Shown piece after piece: positions 51,392 through 64,000 of a DNA stretch of 64,000 nt (the stretch's first letter is position 1; each line of letters starts with the position of its first letter). This DNA comes from Seleniivibrio woodruffii. GTDB lineage: Bacteria; Chrysiogenota; Deferribacteres; Deferribacterales; Geovibrionaceae. The DNA lies in the NCBI RefSeq assembly GCF_004339245.1, contig NZ_SMGG01000003.1, positions 680,672 through 744,671 on the forward strand, written 5' to 3'. Position numbers and translations under genes: made by a program. The notes beneath the pieces are model-generated. The model did not search any database. It saw only the letters and a list, made by a program, of their open reading frames with translations, and was not told where the DNA came from.

Positions 51392-51410
51392 GGGGGAGCA
51401 CTGCTCCCCC
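51392..51410 (+). terminator. Attenuator between rplL and rpoB
   Basis: GGGGGAGCA with TGCTCCCCC around a single base, followed by CTCTTTCGTT. The weak T-tail suits partial termination, as known for the rplL-rpoB gap in other bacteria. Confidence 0.75.
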
Positions 51411-51445
51411 CTCTTTCGTTAATAATTTACCGGAAGGTGAAACGA

Positions 51446-54400
51446 ATGAATTTGACCAGCAAACCCACCCAGAGACGCAATTTTTCCCGAATCAATAAGG
51501 TTATTGATATTCCGGATCTCATTGAGGTGCAGAGAGACTCCTATTTCGAGTTTCTTCAGGCCGAAAAAACTCCTGAATCACGCAGCCTTAAGGGTCTGGA
51601 AGAGGTGTTCAGAGAGATATTCCCCATCACGGATTTCAACGAGACCGCCGTGCTGGAGTATATCAACTATTCAATAGAAAAGCACAAATACACTCCTTCG
51701 GAAGCCATTGACAGAAGTACAACATATGCTGCCCCGCTGAAGATCAAAGTCAGGCTGGTAACTTATGATGTCAACGAGGAAACAGGTGAGAAATCAGTTG
51801 TTTCTGCCAAGGAATCGGAGGTTTATCTCTGCGATATTCCCCTTATGACCGACCGTGGTACCTTCGTTATCAACGGTGTTGAAAGGGTTATCGTAAATCA
51901 GCTCCACCGCTCACCCGGTATCTTCTTCGAGGACCTTACGTCCTCTAAAGGCGTTATCGAGAAGCACCTTTTCAGCGCAAGGATCATCCCCTACAGAGGT
52001 TCATGGATAGATTTCGATTTTGATTCCAAGAACATCATGTATGTGCGCATCGACAAGAAGCGTAAGATCCCCGCTACAGTCCTGCTGAAAGCACTGGGCT
52101 ACACAGAGCATGAGATTCTGAACATGTACTACACCAAGGAGAACATCTTCTTCGACGGCGCATCTATGTTCAAGGATTTCAACGAGGACATAGTTCTCGG
52201 TCTGCGTAACAGTCTCGATATCGTTGACGAAGAAGGAAACGTTATCGTTAAGGCCGGACATAAGATCACCAAAGCTTCCAGAAAGCGTATCTCAAAAGCC
52301 GGCATAACAAAACTGCCCATCACTTTTGAAGATATTGAGCATACCTTCTTTGCAGAGGACGTGCTTGACAGCTTCGGCGAAGTGCTCATCGAGGCCAACA
52401 CTCAGGTCAATCTTGAGCTTTTCGACAAGATCAAGGAAGCAAACGTACAGAACTTCAAAGTTCTCTTCATCGACAGACTTACCGCTGACAGCGTTATGAG
52501 GGACATCCTCGCCGCTGACAAGGTTAAGACTCAGGAAGAGGCTCTCATTGATATATACAAAAAACTCCGTCCCGGCGAACCCGCAACGGAGGATACGGCC
52601 AGAACCCTTTTCGACAACCTTTTCTTCAACCCGAAGAGATATGACCTGTCGAAGGTCGGCCGTCTTAAGATCAACAAGAGACTCGGTCTCTCCGTTGACC
52701 TTGATACAACCACACTTACAAAAGAAGATATAGTTGAAACCATCCGTGTTCTGGAGAACATCCGTAAGGGTCTTGACCGTGTGGACGACATCGACCACCT
52801 TGGTCACAGACGTGTGCGTGCGGCAGGCGAGCAGCTGCAGAACCATATCCGTATCGGCCTTTCCAGAATGGAAAAGACCGTTAAGGAGAGAATGAGCATT
52901 CAGGACGTTGAAGACCTGACTCCTCAGGATCTGCTGAACGCTAAGCCTCTGTCTGCATCCATTAAGGAATTCTTCGGAAGCTACCAGCTTTCGCAGTTCA
53001 TGGATCAGACCAACCCCCTCAGTGAGATTACCCACAAAAGAAGGCTCTCTGCACTCGGCCCCGGCGGTCTTAACCGAGACAGAGCCGGCTTCGAGGTACG
53101 TGACGTTCACACATCTCACTACGGACGTATCTGCCCCATTGAAACACCTGAAGGTCCGAACATCGGTCTTATCACATCGCTTACAACCTATGCGAAAGTG
53201 AACGAGTTCGGTTTCATCGAAACGCCTTACAGAAAGGTAGCTGACTGCGTTGTTAGAGACGAAGTCGTCTACATGTCGGCAATTGAGGAGGAGGACTACT
53301 TCATCGCTCAGGCCAACGCCCTTCTGAACGAGGACGGTTCATTTGTGAAGGATTTCGTAGCGGCAAGACACCTCGGCGAGCCTCTGCTTACGGCGAAAGA
53401 GTCTATCCAGTTCATGGATATCTCTCCCAAGCAGATCGTTTCAGTGTCCGCAGCTCTTATTCCCTTCCTTGAGCACGACGATGCGAACAGGGCACTTATG
53501 GGATCGAACATGCAGCGTCAGGCAGTTCCCCTTATCCGTACCGACTCCCCCATCGTGGGAACAGGTCTGGAGCAGAAGGTTGCCGTTGACTCCGGAGCGG
53601 TCATCACCGCAAAAAGAGCGGGCGTTGTTGAATACATCGACTCATCAAAGATATGTGTACGCTACACCGACGGCGAAGACTTCGGTCTGGACGTATACGA
53701 ACTTGTGAAATACAGAAGATCCAACCAGGATACTTGCATCAACTTCAAGCCCATCGTAAGACCCGGCGAAAAAGTTCATGTGGGAACATTCCTTGCGGGC
53801 GGCCCTGCAACTGACAACGGAGAGCTTGCTCTCGGTCAGAACATGGTTCTCGCATTCATGCCCTGGATGGGTTACAACTATGAGGACTCCATTCTGATTT
53901 CAGAAAGGGTTGTCCGTGAAGACAGATACACCTCAATCCACATCGAAGAATTCGAAATTGAGGCCAGAGATACAAAACTCGGACCCGAAGAGATCACGGC
54001 TGATATTCCCAACGTTTCCGACGAGGCTCTGAAAGACCTCGACGAATCAGGTATCATCCGCATCGGCGCAAGAGTTAAACCCCGTGACATCCTCGTCGGC
54101 AAAGTTACGCCCAAAGGCGAAACTCAGGCCACACCCGAAGAGAAACTGCTTCGTGCGATCTTCGGTGAGAAAGCGGGCGACGTTAAGGACGCATCTCTGA
54201 GAGTTCCCCCCAGCATCCACGGTACTGTCGTTGACGTACAGGTGATGACAAGAAGGGGAATCGACAAGGACTACAGAACAGAGCAGATCGAAAAAGAGGA
54301 ATACATCGCAATCCAGAGAGATTACGAGCGTGAACTCAAGGCTCTTGAGAAATCAAGAAACGAAAAGGTTGCGGAACTCTTCATCGGTCTGACACTGAAA

Positions 54401-55432
54401 AGCGAATACACTTCGCCCACGGCAAGCATCCCCGCAGGTACGGTTCTGACAGAGGAAGTTCTTTACAAACTCCCCTACACAGACCTCATCCAGCTTGATG
54501 TAGCTGAGGCGAAAGAGCTTGACGCAAAAGTTAAAAAGGTCAACGCCATCTACTTCGAAAAAGTTAAAGAGGCGGACGACTACTATAAAGATAAGAAGCG
54601 CAAAGTGGAGAAGGGCGACGAACTTCCCGCAGGCGTTCTTAAATCAGTAAAGGTTTATGTTGCCATCAAGAGAAAACTCTCCGTTGGTGACAAGATGGCC
54701 GGACGTCACGGTAACAAGGGTGTTGTTTCAAGAATACTTCCCATTCAGGACATGCCCTATCTGCCCGACGGCACACCCGTTGACATAGTCCTGAACCCCC
54801 TTTCAGTTCCTTCGAGGATGAACGTGGGACAGGTTCTTGAAGTTCACCTCGGCTGGGCGGCGAGAGCACTCGGCATCAAGGTTGCAACAGAAGTTTTCGA
54901 CGGTGCCCGTGAATCGGACATCAAAGATATGCTGCTTGAAGCGGGCTTCCAGTCCGACGGACAGACAGCTCTGTATGACGGCAGAACAGGCGACAAGTTT
55001 GAGCAGGAAGTGACAGTGGGCATCATGTATGTTCTTAAGCTGCACCACCTTGTTGATACCAAACTCCACGCCCGTTCAACAGGCCCGTACTCTCTGGTTA
55101 CTCAGCAGCCTCTGGGCGGTAAGGCTCAGTTCGGCGGACAGAGACTGGGAGAGATGGAGGTCTGGGCACTTGAGGCATACGGTGCGGCGCATATCCTTCA
55201 GGAGATGCTGACAGTTAAGTCCGACGACGTTGAGGGACGTACAACAGTTTACGAAGCCATCGTCAACGGTAACTTCTCATTCAGCCCGAGCATGCCCGAA
55301 TCCTTTAACGTTCTTATCAAAGAACTTCAGGGTCTGGCGCTTGACATAGAACTGCTGACATACAATGAAGACGGAATCATTGAGCTTCCAGAGGATGCAG
55401 TGACAGAAGAAGACACTACGGAGGACTCATAA
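51446..55432 (+). CDS. rpoB: RNA polymerase beta subunit
   Basis: I prefer ATG 51446 behind GGAAGG (51432-51437); the in-frame GTG at 51437 lies in that site. This gives 1328 residues, close to E. coli's 1342. The rifampicin-pocket region is standard ([20 protein letters not shown] then [20 protein letters not shown]). Other visible hallmarks are [51 protein letters not shown] and [20 protein letters not shown]. It overlaps no neighbour; rpoC follows after three bases. Confidence 0.97.
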   Translation: MNLTSKPTQRRNFSRINKVIDIPDLIEVQRDSYFEFLQAEKTPESRSLKGLEEVFREIFPITDFNETAVLEYINYSIEKHKYTPSEAIDRSTTYAAPLKIKVRLVTYDVNEETGEKSVVSAKESEVYLCDIPLMTDRGTFVINGVERVIVNQLHRSPGIFFEDLTSSKGVIEKHLFSARIIPYRGSWIDFDFDSKNIMYVRIDKKRKIPATVLLKALGYTEHEILNMYYTKENIFFDGASMFKDFNEDIVLGLRNSLDIVDEEGNVIVKAGHKITKASRKRISKAGITKLPITFEDIEHTFFAEDVLDSFGEVLIEANTQVNLELFDKIKEANVQNFKVLFIDRLTADSVMRDILAADKVKTQEEALIDIYKKLRPGEPATEDTARTLFDNLFFNPKRYDLSKVGRLKINKRLGLSVDLDTTTLTKEDIVETIRVLENIRKGLDRVDDIDHLGHRRVRAAGEQLQNHIRIGLSRMEKTVKERMSIQDVEDLTPQDLLNAKPLSASIKEFFGSYQLSQFMDQTNPLSEITHKRRLSALGPGGLNRDRAGFEVRDVHTSHYGRICPIETPEGPNIGLITSLTTYAKVNEFGFIETPYRKVADCVVRDEVVYMSAIEEEDYFIAQANALLNEDGSFVKDFVAARHLGEPLLTAKESIQFMDISPKQIVSVSAALIPFLEHDDANRALMGSNMQRQAVPLIRTDSPIVGTGLEQKVAVDSGAVITAKRAGVVEYIDSSKICVRYTDGEDFGLDVYELVKYRRSNQDTCINFKPIVRPGEKVHVGTFLAGGPATDNGELALGQNMVLAFMPWMGYNYEDSILISERVVREDRYTSIHIEEFEIEARDTKLGPEEITADIPNVSDEALKDLDESGIIRIGARVKPRDILVGKVTPKGETQATPEEKLLRAIFGEKAGDVKDASLRVPPSIHGTVVDVQVMTRRGIDKDYRTEQIEKEEYIAIQRDYERELKALEKSRNEKVAELFIGLTLKSEYTSPTASIPAGTVLTEEVLYKLPYTDLIQLDVAEAKELDAKVKKVNAIYFEKVKEADDYYKDKKRKVEKGDELPAGVLKSVKVYVAIKRKLSVGDKMAGRHGNKGVVSRILPIQDMPYLPDGTPVDIVLNPLSVPSRMNVGQVLEVHLGWAARALGIKVATEVFDGARESDIKDMLLEAGFQSDGQTALYDGRTGDKFEQEVTVGIMYVLKLHHLVDTKLHARSTGPYSLVTQQPLGGKAQFGGQRLGEMEVWALEAYGAAHILQEMLTVKSDDVEGRTTVYEAIVNGNFSFSPSMPESFNVLIKELQGLALDIELLTYNEDGIIELPEDAVTEEDTTEDS

Positions 55433-55435
55433 CAT

Positions 55436-59500
<4,065 letters not shown>

Positions 59501-59507
59501 TAAACAG

Positions 59508-59534
59508 GGGGAGCTGAAAAGCTCCCCTTTTTTT
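59508..59534 (+). terminator. Terminator of the rpoBC operon
   Basis: GGGGAGCT-GAAA-AGCTCCCC hairpin (59508-59527) followed by seven Ts, eight bases after the rpoC stop. Confidence 0.93.
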
Positions 59535-59535
59535 G

Positions 59536-59657
59536 TTTGGTGTTTATCTGCGGCGCATTGCTGCGTCAGATTCCGTTCGCTTGCAACACATACTTAAACG
59601 TATGCTTTTGCTCATCTCACAAAATCTTCCTCGTATAACTTGCATCTAAACACCAAA
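59536..59657. repeat. 122-base element with 11-base terminal inverted repeats
   Basis: Ends are TTTGGTGTTTA (59536-59546) and TAAACACCAAA (59647-59657), exact inverted repeats. Inside are an AGATT / AATCT pair and a centre CATAC-ttaaac-GTATG, plus CGCATTGCTGCGTC. It has no coding frame and lies in the gap between the rpoBC terminator and the rpsL promoter. The internal plan resembles 28941-29080. Confidence 0.7.
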
Positions 59658-59721
59658 TCCGATATGATGATTCTCCTCTCACCACCCCCTTCCCGTGCGG
59701 TTTTCACCTTAAATATTGTTC

Positions 59722-59750
59722 TTGACTTTATCTCCTGCGGTTGCTATTGT
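59722..59750 (+). promoter_or_regulatory. Promoter of the str operon (rpsL-rpsG-fusA-tuf)
   Basis: TTGACT (59722-59727), 17-base spacer, TATTGT (59745-59750). It leaves a leader of about 90 bases before rpsL. The rest of the 59658-59847 gap shows no gene. Confidence 0.65.
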
Positions 59751-59847
59751 GTTTGCTCTTCGCCTGATATTGGTGCGTCCTGTTGCGCCCGAAGATCGCC
59801 GCAGGAACTTGATATAAATGCGAAGCAATATTTATGGAGGTGCGACG

Positions 59848-60219
59848 TTGCCTACACTTAATCAGTTGGTAAGAAAAGGCAGAAAGAAACCGGTCGAAAA
59901 AACCAAGTCGCCCGCCCTTCAGGGAAACCCTCAGAAAAGAGGCGTTTGCACAAGGGTTTACACAACTACACCTAAGAAACCTAACTCGGCTCTTAGAAAA
60001 GTTGCAAGGGTAAGACTCACATCAGGGATCGAAGTTACAGCTTACATCCCCGGTATCGGCCACAACCTTCAGGAACACTCAGTTGTTCTTGTGAGAGGCG
60101 GAAGGGTAAAAGACCTTCCCGGTGTTCGTTATAAGATCATCCGTGGAGCTCTTGACGCAGAAGGCGTTAAAAACAGAAAGAAAAGCCGCTCTAAATACGG
60201 CGCTAAAAGACCTAAGTAA
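59848..60219 (+). CDS. rpsL: 30S ribosomal protein S12, TTG start
   Basis: I start at TTG 59848, seven bases after GGAGG (59836-59840), giving 123 residues that begin as in all S12 proteins ([13 protein letters not shown]). The in-frame ATG at 59818 would add ten residues without family support. Streptomycin-region motifs [20 protein letters not shown] and [12 protein letters not shown] are normal. It contributes to decoding accuracy. Confidence 0.95.
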   Translation: MPTLNQLVRKGRKKPVEKTKSPALQGNPQKRGVCTRVYTTTPKKPNSALRKVARVRLTSGIEVTAYIPGIGHNLQEHSVVLVRGGRVKDLPGVRYKIIRGALDAEGVKNRKKSRSKYGAKRPK

Positions 60220-60229
60220 GGCAAGGTGA

Positions 60230-60706
<477 letters not shown>

Positions 60707-60718
60707 TGGAGGCTCACT

Positions 60719-62797
<2,079 letters not shown>

Positions 62798-62824
62798 GAA
62801 GTTAAAAGTTTTAGGAGGACTTAA

Positions 62825-64000
62825 ATGGCCAAGTCTAAATTCGAAAGAACGAAACCTCACGTTAACGTTGGTACAATCGGCCACGTTGACCACGGTAAAA
62901 CATCACTGACCGCAGCGATCACTAACATCCTTGCGAAGAAAGGCTACGCACAGTTCGTAGACTACGGTAACATCGACAAAGCTCCTGAAGAAAGAGAGCG
63001 CGGTATTACCATCGCAACAGCACACGTGGAGTACGAGTCTGACAAGCGTCACTATGCTCACGTTGACTGCCCCGGTCACGCCGACTACGTTAAGAACATG
63101 ATCACCGGTGCTGCACAGATGGACGGCGCAATTCTCGTTGTGTCTGCCGCTGACGGCCCCATGCCCCAGACCCGTGAGCACATCCTGCTCGCTCGTCAGG
63201 TAGGCGTTCCTTACATCGTAGTATTCATGAACAAGATCGACATGGTAGACGACGAGGAACTTATCGAACTCGTTGAACTTGAAATCAGAGATCTTCTCTC
63301 TGCCTATGAGTTCCCCGGCGACGATACACCCATCATCAAAGGTTCCGCACTTCAGGCTCTTAACGACGGCGACAACCCCAAGTGGTCTCAGCCTATCCTT
63401 GACCTTGTGCAGGCACTTGATGACTACATTCAGGAACCCCAGCGTGATATCGATAAAGACTTCCTTATGCCCATCGAGGACGTATTCTCCATCTCCGGCC
63501 GTGGTACAGTTGTAACCGGCAGAGTAGAGCGTGGTAAAGTCAAAGTCGGCGAAGAAGTCCAGATCATCGGTATCCGTGACACACAGAAAACAACCGTAAC
63601 AGGTATCGAAATGTTCCGCAAACTTCTTGATGAAGGAACAGCTGGCGACAACGTAGGTATTCTTGTCCGCGGTATTAAAAAGGACGACGTTGAGCGCGGT
63701 CAGGTACTTGCCAAGCCGAACTCAATCACTCCCCACAAGAAGTTCAAAGCTGAGGCATACATCCTTGCTAAAGAGGAAGGCGGACGTCATACACCTTTCT
63801 TTAGCGGCTACAGACCTCAGTTCTACTTCAGAACAACAGACGTTACAGGTATCATCACTCTTGCAGAAGGCGTAGAGATGGTAATGCCCGGCGATAACAT
63901 CTCTTGTGATGTTGAACTTATCACACCCATCGCTATGGACCCCGGTCTTCGCTTCGCAATCCGTGAAGGCGGACGTACTGTTGGCGCAGGCGTGGTTGTT
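62825..64000 (+). CDS. tuf: Elongation factor Tu, copy 2, 3' end cut by the window
   Basis: Starts at ATG 62825 (GGAGG at 62815-62819 upstream) and runs open to the window end; about 392 of 396 residues are seen. It is almost base-for-base identical to 46991-48181: about a dozen differences are visible, and the only amino-acid change I see is Leu for Ile at 214. It ends the rpsL-rpsG-fusA-tuf operon. Confidence 0.97.
   Translation, partial: MAKSKFERTKPHVNVGTIGHVDHGKTSLTAAITNILAKKGYAQFVDYGNIDKAPEERERGITIATAHVEYESDKRHYAHVDCPGHADYVKNMITGAAQMDGAILVVSAADGPMPQTREHILLARQVGVPYIVVFMNKIDMVDDEELIELVELEIRDLLSAYEFPGDDTPIIKGSALQALNDGDNPKWSQPILDLVQALDDYIQEPQRDIDKDFLMPIEDVFSISGRGTVVTGRVERGKVKVGEEVQIIGIRDTQKTTVTGIEMFRKLLDEGTAGDNVGILVRGIKKDDVERGQVLAKPNSITPHKKFKAEAYILAKEEGGRHTPFFSGYRPQFYFRTTDVTGIITLAEGVEMVMPGDNISCDVELITPIAMDPGLRFAIREGGRTVGAGVVV

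Noticed and set aside
52292..53119. 275-residue open frame antisense to rpoB
   Set aside because: It mirrors a highly conserved, strongly codon-biased gene; long shadow frames are expected there and the translation shows no known domain.
59640..59861. 73-residue frame upstream of rpsL
   Set aside because: It overlaps the str promoter and the S12 start, has no ribosome site and no motif.

Overview
The window is chromosomal DNA of a Gram-negative bacterium, with short intergenic gaps and many start/stop overlaps. The gene set includes Wzm/Wzt export, TolC and RND proteins, a lipid-linked lytic transglycosylase, HypAB nickel insertion, LarB, DUF134, a full molybdate system, a 2[4Fe-4S] ferredoxin and FolE2. 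Together these suggest an anaerobic or microaerophilic, respiring bacterium. My best guess is Deferribacterota (Geovibrio/Denitrovibrio/Seleniivibrio-like), with Desulfuromonadia-like lineages as the alternative. This is inference from gene content and style only; no rRNA gene is present to settle it.

Layout. 1-7.4 kb: a surface polysaccharide locus on the minus strand (GT2, Wzm, Wzt with a C-terminal glycan-binding domain, GT61, FdtA-like ketoisomerase, DegT aminotransferase, GT2). A truncated hexapeptide acyltransferase converges on it, and the last three enzyme types fit a dTDP-3-acetamido-3,6-dideoxyhexose pathway. 7.4-9.6 kb: cupin, FAD oxidoreductase and YfcE-type phosphodiesterase. 9.7-16.7 kb: plus-strand housekeeping genes (tRNA nucleotidyltransferase, FAH-family enzyme, YkgJ-like protein, CoaE, HypA-HypB, RNase HII, YraN, TPR protein, FolE2, LysE-type exporter). 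16.8-24.5 kb: minus-strand genes (MltD with four LysM repeats; a tightly overlapping cysE-iscR-iscS-MFS-85aa-nth-lrp-GT2 run; ferredoxin). 24.7-29.8 kb: plus-strand genes (a possible Sm-like small protein, NUDIX hydrolase, PcrA/UvrD helicase, VanX-type dipeptidase, molbindin, flavin reductase).

30-33.5 kb is a modE-modA-TOBE-modB-modC operon. I read a perfect or near-perfect ModE-type palindrome at the modE promoter and another upstream of the distant molbindin gene; their positions relative to the promoters suggest repression of uptake and activation of storage. 33.5-41 kb: AI-2E-family permease, then an ArsR-TolC-adaptor-RND-DUF2892 efflux operon. 41.2-45.6 kb: DUF134, larB, rlmE, rng, recR, ybaB.

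46-64 kb is the translation/transcription core: ArsR regulator, tRNA-Thr/Tyr/Gly/Thr, tuf1, rpmG, tRNA-Trp, secE, nusG, rplK, rplA, rplJ, rplL, rpoB, rpoC, rpsL, rpsG, fusA and tuf2 (cut by the window end). The two tuf copies are almost identical.

I found no CRISPR array, prophage, transposase gene, toxin-antitoxin pair or obvious new defence system. The least explained parts are the intergenic repeat families (three palindromic or imperfect classes recurring at several sites, plus two MITE-like elements), the paired ModE sites, the thiol-rich ArsR efflux operon and two small conserved-looking proteins of unknown role.
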